The notes under the pieces: generated by a model
The model's database searches: none
Told to the model about the DNA's origin: nothing
What the model saw: only the letters and a program-made list of their open reading frames with translations
Made by a program: the position numbers and the translations under genes
Shown here: piece by piece, positions 24,324 to 33,207 of the stretch
How positions within the stretch are numbered: the stretch's first letter is position 1
Layout: each line of letters opens with the position of its first letter
Source: Pedobacter panaciterrae
GTDB lineage: Bacteria; Bacteroidota; Bacteroidia; Sphingobacteriales; Sphingobacteriaceae
DNA length: 64,000 bases
Assembly (NCBI RefSeq): GCF_001636695.1
Contig: NZ_LGEL01000023.1
Location: 62,001 to 126,000, forward strand
Direction: 5' to 3'

Positions 24324-24848
24324 CTACTTCAATTCCCATTTCGAACCGTCCGTAAATGCTATTTCAATTGGCCATGCTAACACCACCTTTTTACCATCTC
24401 TGCTTAGAATACTCCATTCCCCAGTTTCTGTCTTTCCTGGTTTAAGAACATCATCTGTGAAGCCACCCCCATAACCTTCCTGAGTTCCCCCCATATCTGC
24501 CGGATCACCAAAAGCATTAATTCCTCGCCATCTAAACTTTATACCAGCTACGGGCTTTCTTGATATATTTTTGTAAGTAAGTCTTATGTCTCTGTAACTG
24601 CTGTACTCCTTTTTGAATAAAATAGCTCGTGTAACTTTAACAGGCGATTTAGATAACCCAGATGTATCAAAGAATGCCTTATCAATGACCTCGTTGGTCA
24701 TATCTTTTATTCTCTCCTCGGAAGTCTTTCCATATTTTTCCATTGAAAAACTGTCGAGTTGTGCATTCTTTTCCGCTTCCGTTTGAACGGGTTTTACATT
24801 GCAGGAAATCAGCACATATGAAATCAGTGATAATGCAAATTTTTTCAT
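24324..24848 (-). CDS. Hypothetical lipoprotein behind the OLD nuclease gene
   Basis: A 174-residue protein with a lipoprotein signal peptide (MKKFALSLISYVLISC, Cys at 16). A charged linker precedes a beta-sandwich-like domain (YRDIRLTYKNISRKPVAGIK, FRWRGINAFGDPADMG) ending AFTDGSKWELK. This type of exported lipoprotein with an FxLYD-like beta domain is frequent in Bacteroidota; function unknown. It begins 5 bp after the OLD gene stop, so the two are cotranscribed, which is unusual for a cytoplasmic nuclease. Confidence 0.75.
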   Translation of the reverse strand: MKKFALSLISYVLISCNVKPVQTEAEKNAQLDSFSMEKYGKTSEERIKDMTNEVIDKAFFDTSGLSKSPVKVTRAILFKKEYSSYRDIRLTYKNISRKPVAGIKFRWRGINAFGDPADMGGTQEGYGGGFTDDVLKPGKTETGEWSILSRDGKKVVLAWPIEIAFTDGSKWELK

Positions 24849-24853
24849 ACTGT

Positions 24854-26683
24854 TTATAGCTTGTTGATTTTACTATCAAGGAATAACAGGATTGCTTTAA
24901 AATGCTCTTGCGTCTCCTCTGAAAATTCGAACTTTTGCTTTTTTATCAGGTTTTCCTGAATGGAACGATTGAAGTGGGTTTTATTAAAAACCTCTGAATC
25001 AGGATACGTAGTTTTCTGGAAAGCTAATAACTCTTCGACCTGGAAGAGCTTCTCCATAGCAATACTTTTCCATTCGGAATCAATACTTTCCAAAGTAAAT
25101 ATCCTTCCTTCCACTGAAATACCAAATGCCTCCTCATAGCGGGTATGTTGCTTTCTCCCCTCCTTATCAGAATCCAAAAGAACTAAGAATTCTTTTCCCC
25201 ATCCTAAATACAAACTGATCAAGGTATCCATGTTTCCAGAACTGGAACTTGGTGACAAGTTTAGAGTAAAATCCAACTCCAAAACTATGTCTTTGAAATA
25301 CATCAAGGTATAGTAGTCATTTTTACCCTCTAGAAAAATGCAGTTTGGCACATTTTCCAGATTACTTGGCGCATAATCGAGGACATCAAGAATCGGTTGA
25401 AAATATGCTGTATTGTGGGGGTGATTGGTTACAAAGCTTCTATAAGCCTCAATAGAGATATTTGTTTTATCTATAGTGTAAAACTCCGGTTTCTCTAACT
25501 TAACACCCTCGTTTTTTACGACAAAAGTACTCTCAAGCCATTTCGGATTTATTAAATGATGACTATGGGTAGTGTAAATAATTTTACTATTTTTCGTCAG
25601 GTTTTCAAAGCTCTTTAACAGTTGGCTTTGTGCATAGGAATGTAAATTTGATGCTGGTTCATCAAATAAATAAATTACATTTTTAGGTGCATTCTCTCTA
25701 AAAGGTCTAAATTGGGTAAATAACAAGAAAACAAAAAACCACCTGAACCCAAGAGACCTTTCGTTTATTTGATATATTCCATCATGTGTTTCAATTTCAA
25801 ACTCCAGAAATGGACAATCATCCGCATCCAAACCTATGCTAATATTAATACGGGTATCCCTTAACTCTCTCTTAAAAATGCTATTCCATGCTTTAAAAAC
25901 CACATCAGTTACCTTCTTACCCATTTTTTTAGATAAACTATTGAGGTTTCGTTTATCATTAGGGTCCTCGCTTCTTACCCTATCAATAAGATGGGTTTGA
26001 ATGTTTAGTTCATTTTCAAGTGAGAACAATATGTCTTGAACCAATTCTGAATAGAATTTCTCTTTTTCGCTTATTTCTCCGTCTGTTTTTAAACTAATTT
26101 TAGATGGAAAATCGAAGAGAAAGTTCGGAAAATATAAAATACTAGGTATCAGTTCTCTACAATACTTCGCTAGAGCTGTATTATCCTTTGCGTAAGATGT
26201 TCCTCCGATGTTTATAAACGTTCTGGTAGTGGAAGTCTTTAGAATGCCATCAAAACCACTCCATCTAGAATCTACGTCAACAAATTTTGAGTCTTTAAAA
26301 ATATAGTGTCTAGTATATGTCAGTGTTTTGATTGTTCTAACTTGGCTGAATTTAGTTTTCTTTTTAGCAAATTGATTTATTTTAAGGATGTCATCATCAT
26401 CAAGGGAAATTGTAACAATTAATGTAATTCTGCCGTTAAAATTATCTCTTTTGCTAATCGGTATTAATTCATTGTAATCTTTGATCCTTCCACCTGCAAA
26501 GTCTAACATCCCTAAACCCTTATCGTCACGATTAAATAAATTAATAGCTTCTAGGATAGTTGTCTTTCCGCTCTCGTTTAGCCCAACTAAAGTATAAATA
26601 TTGGCATCCGGGGAACTATCTAGATCTATTGATATATCGTCAATTCCCTTGAAGTTCCGTATCTTGAATTCTTTATATTTCAT
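24854..26683 (-). CDS. OLD-family ATPase-TOPRIM nuclease (AAA family)
   Basis: A 609-residue protein. The N-terminal ABC/SMC-type ATPase has Walker A GLNESGKTT (34-42), a signature-like NERSLGFRWFFVFLL, Walker B NVIYLFDEPASNLHSY (about 336-351) and the H-loop IIYTTHSHHLI. The C-terminal TOPRIM domain has IFLEGKNDYYTLMYF (Glu near 451) and FLVLLDSDKEGRKQ (DxD near 501-503). OLD-family nucleases, including GajA- and PARIS-type proteins, act in phage defence, with ATP gating DNA cleavage. No UvrD-like helicase follows, so it is not a complete Gabija system. The neighbouring nucleotide operon and other defence-type genes suggest a defence island. Confidence 0.88.
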   Translation of the reverse strand: MKYKEFKIRNFKGIDDISIDLDSSPDANIYTLVGLNESGKTTILEAINLFNRDDKGLGMLDFAGGRIKDYNELIPISKRDNFNGRITLIVTISLDDDDILKINQFAKKKTKFSQVRTIKTLTYTRHYIFKDSKFVDVDSRWSGFDGILKTSTTRTFINIGGTSYAKDNTALAKYCRELIPSILYFPNFLFDFPSKISLKTDGEISEKEKFYSELVQDILFSLENELNIQTHLIDRVRSEDPNDKRNLNSLSKKMGKKVTDVVFKAWNSIFKRELRDTRINISIGLDADDCPFLEFEIETHDGIYQINERSLGFRWFFVFLLFTQFRPFRENAPKNVIYLFDEPASNLHSYAQSQLLKSFENLTKNSKIIYTTHSHHLINPKWLESTFVVKNEGVKLEKPEFYTIDKTNISIEAYRSFVTNHPHNTAYFQPILDVLDYAPSNLENVPNCIFLEGKNDYYTLMYFKDIVLELDFTLNLSPSSSSGNMDTLISLYLGWGKEFLVLLDSDKEGRKQHTRYEEAFGISVEGRIFTLESIDSEWKSIAMEKLFQVEELLAFQKTTYPDSEVFNKTHFNRSIQENLIKKQKFEFSEETQEHFKAILLFLDSKINKL

Positions 26684-27040
26684 GAAGAGCGTAATTGTAT
26701 TGTTAAAGATTATACCAAATCTTACGATTTTATTTTAGAAAAACAACTTTCATTGCGCTAGAAGAAATAAATTAAAATTTACCTTTTTTAACAATATGCT
26801 TTTTGGAGCGACAAGTGCGGCCTTTCCTCGACAGAAGAGTAAAAAATCCCTTTTACTCACACTTCTGCCAAACATATATTGATTAAGCAATGTATTTCTA
26901 TTAAAGTAACACAATGCGGTTTCTGGCCTGGAGAGGGAGAGATATAGCTATCAAACTTATTCATTTCACTTTGGTTTTATCCTATAAAAAAATTGGCACC
27001 AGATCCAGCCTGATGCCAATTCCTTAACAATTTCTTTTGC
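26684..27040. other. Intergenic stretch with promoter region and terminator
   Basis: No gene seen. It holds a hairpin at 26832-26867 (inner stem GAGTAAAA / TTTTACTC, outer CAGAAG / CTTCTG) and, at its right end, the terminator of the TetR-like gene. The OLD promoter should lie near 26684-26780. Confidence 0.5.
26985..27021 (-). terminator. Terminator of the TetR-like gene
   Basis: On the minus strand AATTGGCATCAG pairs with CTGGTGCCAATT (one wobble or mismatch) around a 7-nt loop, followed by seven Ts, 20 bp after the stop. A decayed copy of this segment lies at 20237-20284. Confidence 0.85.
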
Positions 27041-28792
27041 CTACATCAAAAACCTATCGATATCTTCTTTCATCTTATTGACATAAGGTTGTAGTGATTT
27101 ATAAATCTCCCTTTCCTTGCCATAGAGCTTGGACTTGACACTATTACTGGAAGGTCGCATTCCGCGCTTTGTCTTAAAATTAGCAGATACCTTTCCTGTA
27201 AACAGATCTATGTTTGCTTCTGAATAAATACCGGCGTCATACTGTAGCTTCTGCCAGCAGGACAATTCCGAGGTACTCAGTACCGTATTCAAACTATTGT
27301 CGAAGATCTGCTCCTCAATTCCCACAGGACTGCCCTCTCCTTTCTTCAGCTCAATCACAATCCACTTGTTCAAATCCTCAACCACATTTGCCTTACCAGC
27401 ACAAAAAACCATTAAAGTCCTCGATGAGGTTTGTCCTATAGCAGTAAGCTGTTCTTCTAAAATTAGACGCTTAGTCCCCGGTTCAAGTCCAGTCAGTAAT
27501 GTCTTAAGTTTGTTGGTATAATAAGCGGTGAACCGCGTACAATTGTAACCCAGCCCAATCAACAACTGAAATAAGTCCTGCTCATTCTTTATCAATTCGA
27601 TACTTTCAGACTCAATAATATAAGCATAGACCTTCAAATATTTATAGTCGTGCCATTTCACCTCCAGATCAGCTGAAATAAGGCGGCTGAAGGGGAAATA
27701 AACTACGTTGATCAGAAAGGGATCAATACCTGCTGACTCAAGATTGGCTTTTATCCTTTGCCACTTCTGATTAAATTCAATGGCTTCATTCAGACAAAAC
27801 AGTTTTGGAAGAATCACCTCATTGGGAATTGCATCAAAATAATGACGGAAGACTCCCTTTAGAACATCTGCGATTAATTCTGCATCCGCATTGATCTTTC
27901 GTTCCGCATCATATAACGTATCCACAGCTTCCACAAGTTTGGTTACGACCATCTTTAAGTAACTATGGATTTGTGTTTCATTCATCAGACTCAGCACATG
28001 ATTGGGGATGGACCGCTTCAGCTTTTTGCATTCATTTTTCAACATAAGGTCAGCGGTTCCCGTAAGATCTGTACGGTCGGATAACTGAGCCACGACAGTA
28101 TCCAGCAGCTCAAATTGGTAGTTCATCATAGGTATGGATTGTATAATAGTTTCCTTGTTGTTTGCTGCAGTACAAGCCCAATTAATAATCTGTTCGATCG
28201 TACGTGACAGCTCAACCTGATCAAGCTCGTGATTGAGATTTATACCACTTACCACACTGTTATTGGTTCTTGCATGCAGCACCATATAATAAATTCCACC
28301 CAGCAGCAAACCGATCACAGCTCTGAAATTCACATTGGTATCACGAAAGTATGGGTCGGTTACTTTAAACAATGTTTCGCCCTGCCTTTCACGATCGGTT
28401 GAGATTTCACTCATCAGCTCATTCGATTCGCTGATCTGCCACAGGATGATGTTTTGCATCTCCGGATTGCTCAGGAAGAATCTGAAATTTTCCTGCATCA
28501 GGCCAGTAAATGTTTCTTTGATTTCGGCAATACCGTCCGCGTCCGATAAAACAAAGCGTTTGAAGAAGGGGATCCAATAATCCTTTTCCATAATATATGC
28601 CCTTTGTAATCCGGCAAGGCCGGAGAAATAGCGACCAATCAAACTCCGGTTCCTGCCGCAGTACCTGGCGATTCTATTAACCCTCAAACCTGTATGCCCC
28701 TCCAATTTCAGGATATTACCAACGGCTGAGATAAACTCCCTCATGGTGGCAGGCTTGTTCTTTATTCCTTTCTGACGCGGACGTTTTGCCAT
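27041..28792 (-). CDS. TetR-like helix-turn-helix protein with long uncharacterised C-terminal region
   Basis: A 583-residue protein. Residues 15-65 form a TetR-type helix-turn-helix (LRVNRIARYCGRNRSLIGRY, then FSGLAGLQRAYI), followed by a TetR-like helical domain up to about residue 210. The remaining 370 residues are far beyond the usual 200-residue TetR length; they are helical, with patches such as YDAERKINADAELIADVLKG and HDYKYLKVYAYIIESESIEL and a basic end. The C-terminal part may be a second sensing or protein-binding module; I do not recognise it. It starts 8 bp after the synthase gene stop on the same strand, so the two are cotranscribed. Confidence 0.7.
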   Translation of the reverse strand: MAKRPRQKGIKNKPATMREFISAVGNILKLEGHTGLRVNRIARYCGRNRSLIGRYFSGLAGLQRAYIMEKDYWIPFFKRFVLSDADGIAEIKETFTGLMQENFRFFLSNPEMQNIILWQISESNELMSEISTDRERQGETLFKVTDPYFRDTNVNFRAVIGLLLGGIYYMVLHARTNNSVVSGINLNHELDQVELSRTIEQIINWACTAANNKETIIQSIPMMNYQFELLDTVVAQLSDRTDLTGTADLMLKNECKKLKRSIPNHVLSLMNETQIHSYLKMVVTKLVEAVDTLYDAERKINADAELIADVLKGVFRHYFDAIPNEVILPKLFCLNEAIEFNQKWQRIKANLESAGIDPFLINVVYFPFSRLISADLEVKWHDYKYLKVYAYIIESESIELIKNEQDLFQLLIGLGYNCTRFTAYYTNKLKTLLTGLEPGTKRLILEEQLTAIGQTSSRTLMVFCAGKANVVEDLNKWIVIELKKGEGSPVGIEEQIFDNSLNTVLSTSELSCWQKLQYDAGIYSEANIDLFTGKVSANFKTKRGMRPSSNSVKSKLYGKEREIYKSLQPYVNKMKEDIDRFLM

Positions 28793-28799
28793 AACTTAA

Positions 28800-30056
28800 T
28801 TATTCAAAATTTATAATCTTTGATTTGGTTACTACCCACTCCCAGGCATTGAGCACTTCATCCAGCTGCTCATAACTGTGGGTTGCCATAACACTCATAC
28901 GGATACGTGCATCCTTTCTGGATACTGCCGGGTAGTTAATCTGGTTGGCATATACTCCTGCTTCAAGCAGCAGCCTGCATACCTCCGCATTCCTGGTGAT
29001 GTCGCCGATTTTAACGGGGATAATCGCAGATTGTGAAATGCCGGTATTCAGACCAAGACTTTGGAGGCCAGCCCTCAGGTACTTTGTTTTTTCTCTCAAT
29101 TGATCCATCCAAAACGGTTCCTGATCAATCAGATCAATCGCCTTAAGGATACAGGCCGCAGCGGGAGTACTTGATGCAGAGAAAAGATGCTGCCGGGATT
29201 GAAACTTCAAAAAGTTGATTAGTTCAGGTTTGGCAACTACATAACCTCCGATATGCGCAAAGGTCTTGCTGAATGTTCCGGTGATCAGATCAACGTCCTG
29301 AAACAGGTTATCCAGTTCAATTACACCGCGGCCGGTTTTACCGATGACTCCTGTGCCATGCGCATCATCCACTACGGAATAGGCTCCGTATCGTTTACAT
29401 AGTTCCACGATTTCTTTTATTGGGGCCAGATCACCATCTTGTGAATACACGCCGTCTACAATGACCATACGGGTACGGTATTTGGTTTGTGATACGGAGA
29501 GGATTCTTTCCAGCGCCTGCAGATTATTGTGTGGAAAGGTTTTTACATTAGTTAACTGACAGCCTTCATATACACTGGCATGAACGGCCTGATCCAGTAT
29601 GGCCAGGTCAGATTTTCTCAATAGGCATTGTAAGGTCGCAGAGTTGGAGGTATATCCGGTGGTATAGATGATTGCACTTTCCCTGTGGAAGAACCCAGCT
29701 ATCTTTTGCTCCAAAGCTTCATGAAAATCCATATGTCCCCCTATTGCAGGTGAAGCACCTACACCCGAACCATATTTTTCAATCGCGGCAACAGCGGCGG
29801 CTTTTACTTCGGGGTGCTGGGTGAAACCGAGGTAGTCATTGGATACGAGACTTACAAATCTGTTGATGGGTATCCCCGGAATTTTCAGGGTTATTTCGGG
29901 TCCGCAGCCGGAGGTGGCCAACAGCCGGTAATTCATTTGGCCGCGGTTGCGTTTGTAGATGGAATAATCATTAAATAACGCAGCTCTGCCAAATGGGTCT
30001 ACCCCGGCAATGTCTTCAAAGTCTTTAAAACTTGCTTTTTCGAAATCTATAGTCAT
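28800..30056 (-). CDS. Alpha-oxoamine synthase (AONS/SPT-like PLP enzyme)
   Basis: A 418-residue fold-type I PLP enzyme of the alpha-oxoamine synthase family, which condenses an amino acid with an acyl-CoA or acyl-ACP (8-amino-7-oxononanoate, serine palmitoyl or 2-amino-3-ketobutyrate synthesis). Visible: SNDYLGFTQHPEVK, YGSGVGASPAIGGHMDFHEA, DDAHGTGVIGKTGRGV with the PLP Asp and His, and the lysine in TGTFSKTFAHIGGYV. The 45-residue N-terminal extension and absence of biotin genes nearby argue against a plain bioF; a secondary or lipid role is possible. It is placed between a TetR-like gene (8 bp downstream) and a Crp-like gene. Confidence 0.85.
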   Translation of the reverse strand: MTIDFEKASFKDFEDIAGVDPFGRAALFNDYSIYKRNRGQMNYRLLATSGCGPEITLKIPGIPINRFVSLVSNDYLGFTQHPEVKAAAVAAIEKYGSGVGASPAIGGHMDFHEALEQKIAGFFHRESAIIYTTGYTSNSATLQCLLRKSDLAILDQAVHASVYEGCQLTNVKTFPHNNLQALERILSVSQTKYRTRMVIVDGVYSQDGDLAPIKEIVELCKRYGAYSVVDDAHGTGVIGKTGRGVIELDNLFQDVDLITGTFSKTFAHIGGYVVAKPELINFLKFQSRQHLFSASSTPAAACILKAIDLIDQEPFWMDQLREKTKYLRAGLQSLGLNTGISQSAIIPVKIGDITRNAEVCRLLLEAGVYANQINYPAVSRKDARIRMSVMATHSYEQLDEVLNAWEWVVTKSKIINFE

Positions 30057-30216
30057 GTCTGTTTTTGTTTAATACTGCGAATGTATATTTCGGGAAGTCC
30101 CCGACCGGATACATCGGACGCTGTATTTATTAACAGCCCCTATAGGACTTAAAACGGCGAAAAAATACTTCGAAGCCCTCCAGAACTGGAGGTGAATGTG
30201 GCTGCTGTTTTCCATA

Positions 30217-30846
30217 TTATTTGCCCGGATTGATCAGTCTGCCGGTTGCGAATAGGTCGGACCGGTGTTCACGCAGCAGACTGATACTGATCTTCAGATA
30301 GGAGGCTATTTTTTCATCTATTAATACCGAGCCAGGTTCAATAAGTTTTGGATAACGCTTGTAAAAGGCTTCGACCAAATTAACGCCTTTAAGTAACAGT
30401 AATTTACGCAGTCTGGCTTCTTTACGGTTATGCTGGGAAATGATCAGAGAGGCAAGTTCATGTGCTTCAGGAAAAAGCGAGTAGACAGTCTTCATTTGTT
30501 CATGGGTAATGTAGGCAACGAAAGTGCCGGATGTGGCTTCAATGAGAAACTCAGATGGGGTCTGTTGCATAAAGTCGGGACCTGCTTTTATTTCATTCTC
30601 TTCAAAAATGCTCAGTACCTGCTGAAGTCCTTGTTTGCTTTTCGATGACCTCGTAACAAATCCTTCCGAAACGAAAAAGGCACGGTCTACGGGATCGCCA
30701 ACATTGTATAGGACAGTATTACCAACATAATAGGTTCCCTGGAATTTCATCACCTGCCCCAGGTGTTCGTACAATTTAGGGTTCTGCGCTTTTATGGAAT
30801 TCATGATTCCAAACATTCTTTGTAGGATGATATCTATACTATTCAT
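30217..30846 (-). CDS. Crp/Fnr-like cyclic-nucleotide-binding-domain protein
   Basis: A 209-residue protein with a cNMP-binding beta-roll (about 30-125: GDPVDRAFFVSEGFVTRSS, IFEENEIKAGPDF) followed by a helical tail (KIASYLKISISLLREHRS) that fits the winged-helix position of Bacteroidota Crp-like regulators, although a full Crp helix-turn-helix is weak. The phosphate-binding cassette RxS of true cAMP receptors is not evident. It probably regulates nearby genes in response to an unknown signal. It is upstream of the synthase gene on the same strand with a 160-bp gap. Confidence 0.75.
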   Translation of the reverse strand: MNSIDIILQRMFGIMNSIKAQNPKLYEHLGQVMKFQGTYYVGNTVLYNVGDPVDRAFFVSEGFVTRSSKSKQGLQQVLSIFEENEIKAGPDFMQQTPSEFLIEATSGTFVAYITHEQMKTVYSLFPEAHELASLIISQHNRKEARLRKLLLLKGVNLVEAFYKRYPKLIEPGSVLIDEKIASYLKISISLLREHRSDLFATGRLINPGK

Positions 30847-31122
30847 TTATTAAATTATATACAATTACAAATGCAAAAAACAGCGGTCGATCTTGCTGTG
30901 GTTAACAATAGAAGTGCAGCGTCCATCCAGACCAGCTGCACTTCTTAACCTAAATTCTCAGAGACTTGATGTTCTGATTTTGGACAGGCTAACCAGGCCT
31001 GCCCAGATTATTAACTCACTATTTACTACAGCATCTTTAGGCCTGTTGATTGTAGTTTTACAACCTGAGCGGTTAAACTTAATAGGGGATCCGGTTTCCC
31101 ACATTTATTCCGGGTATTTTAT

Positions 31123-31947
31123 TCAATGTTTTCTTTTAGCTTTTCTTTTTAGGAGTCGCTTTTGATCTTTTAGTGGAGCAGGATAGTTGCAAGGGGCACA
31201 ATAACTGACTTGTATTTCACGTTCTGGTTCAGGTTGCTGAGGGGATTCCTTGATTAGCTTCTCATGCTCTGGTTCTGCTATTTCCAGGTACTTCACGATT
31301 CCATACTTTTTAAGGTAAGCTAAAGGATCCTTTTGCTGATACCAATATACATACTCGGTGAACTTCCTTCCTTCTATCTCAGAAACTTCGTACTTACCTT
31401 CCTCTAACATCTTCAGTGGTGGTAAAAAGCCCTTGTTGTCGGACATCAAAAACAACCGGAAATGTTTTCCTTTGCCATTTAGGTTAGGAATTATCCGCGC
31501 CTTGATTAAACCTGCTTTGATCCATTCTCCCAGTTCTTTTCCCTTCAGGTTAAAATGCTTCTCCAGGTCACAGTCTGTATAAAAACTGTTTTCTTTGCCA
31601 AAAATACGATCTGGAATTAACCCCGTATCCATTGCTTTTTGGCAGGCCAGACACTTGATACCATACCGGTCGAACCAGGAATCACTTAAATCTGTACCCT
31701 TGCCACAGAGCTTACAGGTTCCACCATGATCCAGTGCAAAACCTTTTGGGAATTCCTGAAGTTTTTTCTTGCGATCCAGTTCCTTTTTAACTTGTTCAAT
31801 GGAAATATTTGCAAGTGAATACATCAGTTTCAGCATCTCCGTTACCTCATCTTCAGTTGGCGTCCTTCCCTCGTTTTCCTCAATGGTAGCTTTTGCCTGT
31901 GCAATTATGGCTGAGGGAATCTTATGGTTATTAAATAGAAAACTCAT
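31123..31947 (-). CDS. Zinc-finger hypothetical protein
   Basis: A 274-residue soluble protein. A helical N-terminus (IPSAIIAQAKATIEENEGRT) precedes a four-Cys zinc finger, CKLCGKGTDLSD...CLACQ (about 78-103), then a helical DNA- or RNA-binding-like segment (YTDCDLEKHFNLKGKELGEW). A lysine-rich C-terminus holds CAPCNYP. The protein is of a type common in Sphingobacteriaceae; function unknown, nucleic-acid binding inferred. It is 26 bp from the AraC-type gene on the same strand. Confidence 0.7.
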   Translation of the reverse strand: MSFLFNNHKIPSAIIAQAKATIEENEGRTPTEDEVTEMLKLMYSLANISIEQVKKELDRKKKLQEFPKGFALDHGGTCKLCGKGTDLSDSWFDRYGIKCLACQKAMDTGLIPDRIFGKENSFYTDCDLEKHFNLKGKELGEWIKAGLIKARIIPNLNGKGKHFRLFLMSDNKGFLPPLKMLEEGKYEVSEIEGRKFTEYVYWYQQKDPLAYLKKYGIVKYLEIAEPEHEKLIKESPQQPEPEREIQVSYCAPCNYPAPLKDQKRLLKRKAKRKH

Positions 31948-31973
31948 AGAAAAACAAAATCAATTTTCATAAA

Positions 31974-32396
31974 TCATTTAATTACCTCACCAAGATCTTC
32001 CAGGTAGGTCAATTTGGCCCCAGAGTTTCTGTATCGGTTTGGGGAAAAACCCGTTTTCTTTTTGAAGCAGCGAATGAAATAAGCAGCATCGCTACAGCCA
32101 ATTTCCAATGCGATATGCTTTATCGACCAATCGGTTGTCATCAACAGCCTGACTCCTTCATTGTGTATCTTATCCTGGATCAGTTTATATATTGTTGTAC
32201 GCAAAACCTCAATACAGAGCTTATTCAAGGAAGCTTCTTTTAAAGAAAGTGCAGCTGCATAAAATGCCGGTCGACGTTGTTTACGAAAATGCTTATCGAT
32301 TAATCCTACCAGGTCCATCAAAATCTGTATTTCATCAGGTACGTTCTGTACCTCATGCCTTTCTATGACTTCAAAAGTTAAATTCGGATTTTCCAT
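31974..32396 (-). CDS. AraC-type helix-turn-helix protein without effector domain
   Basis: A 140-residue protein. The C-terminal 90 residues carry an AraC-type DNA-binding unit: KLIQDKIHNEGVRLLMTTDW, then SIKHIALEIGCSDAAYFIRC, ending FKKKTGFSPNRYR. The N-terminal 45 residues are helical rather than a cupin, so there is no obvious ligand pocket. It is paralogous to the gene at 34056-34436 in length, order and sequence (both have FYAA, then an AraC HTH and TGxSPxxxR). It lies between the zinc-finger and acetyltransferase genes on the same strand. Confidence 0.85.
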   Translation of the reverse strand: MENPNLTFEVIERHEVQNVPDEIQILMDLVGLIDKHFRKQRRPAFYAAALSLKEASLNKLCIEVLRTTIYKLIQDKIHNEGVRLLMTTDWSIKHIALEIGCSDAAYFIRCFKKKTGFSPNRYRNSGAKLTYLEDLGEVIK

Positions 32397-32417
32397 TTTT
32401 ATATCTTTTAGTGTGTT

Positions 32418-32990
32418 TTATTGGGTACTGTTATTCATTCTTTGGAATCCTATCATCAATTGTTTGTTCATTACTACACTTCTATAATTATAATGACCCC
32501 ATTGCATATATCCCACCTGCTGGAAGCCCAACCTGTTGTAATATTCTATAAGGCTTGTAGCTTTTTCAGCCGTATCCAAAGCCAGATGTTGCTTAGTATC
32601 CTGCGCTGCGATTTCTTCCACCATACTTATTAATAATCTGCCTAATCCTATTCTCCTATAATCTGGATCAACAGCGAACTGGCCAAAATGACCCACATCA
32701 AATCTTGTAAACCATTTACTGACTTCATTTTGAGTCGAAGGATAATAGCATATTGTGCCAATCAGTTCACCTCCCTTTAAAGCAATCAGACACGTTCCAT
32801 TCTCAATTCGTTCCAGCGTCGTTGCTACAGATTGAGTCGCAGCAAGGAAATACAGACCCAGATCAGTCAACTCCTTATAGGACTTGTGCAGCAAGGAAGT
32901 CAGTTCTTCTACTGAATGTAGATTTTTATTAAACTCAATGATTGACAACTGGCATTCAGCCAACGTCACATTTTTTTCTATAATTTCCAT
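32418..32990 (-). CDS. GNAT-family N-acetyltransferase
   Basis: A 190-residue protein. The acetyl-CoA-binding core is clear: GQFAVDPDYRRIGLGRLLIS (motif A with RRIGLG), preceded by the strand LIALKGGELIGTICYY and followed by YYNRLGFQQVGYMQWGHY. I chose the ATG at 32990 because the frame upstream (to 33128) runs through a terminator hairpin and is not GNAT-like. The substrate is unknown. It lies 21 bp before the AraC-type gene at 31974-32396 and probably shares its transcript. Confidence 0.85.
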   Translation of the reverse strand: MEIIEKNVTLAECQLSIIEFNKNLHSVEELTSLLHKSYKELTDLGLYFLAATQSVATTLERIENGTCLIALKGGELIGTICYYPSTQNEVSKWFTRFDVGHFGQFAVDPDYRRIGLGRLLISMVEEIAAQDTKQHLALDTAEKATSLIEYYNRLGFQQVGYMQWGHYNYRSVVMNKQLMIGFQRMNNSTQ

Positions 32991-33056
32991 TTTCTGTTTA
33001 GATTCTCGACTCCCTACAAAGGATCGATACCTGATAAATTCATTTCTCTTCACAAA

Positions 33057-33085
33057 ACAGTGGCACCCATCCGGGCTGCCACTGT
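33057..33085 (-). terminator. Intrinsic terminator after the sigma-factor gene
   Basis: ACAGTGGCA / TGCCACTGT with an inner CCC/GGG pairing forms a strong stem, followed by TTTTG on the minus strand. It lies between the sigma gene (end 33208) and the acetyltransferase start (32990). Confidence 0.75.
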
Positions 33086-33207
33086 GATTTAACCTAAATT
33101 CAATTCTCATCAGGGAAGATGAGTTCACAAAACCTGAAGGGATTTCATTCCCTTATTCAGCTATATCAGCACCAAGATTGGGTACTAATTTCTTTTGGCA
33201 ATACCGT

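Noticed and set aside
24854-26683. Complete Gabija system
   Set aside because: The OLD-type protein resembles GajA in domain order but no UvrD-like GajB gene is adjacent.
30893-31165. 90-codon plus-strand frame
   Set aside because: It overlaps the 3' end of the zinc-finger gene and has an unusual Leu/Arg-rich translation without a known pattern.
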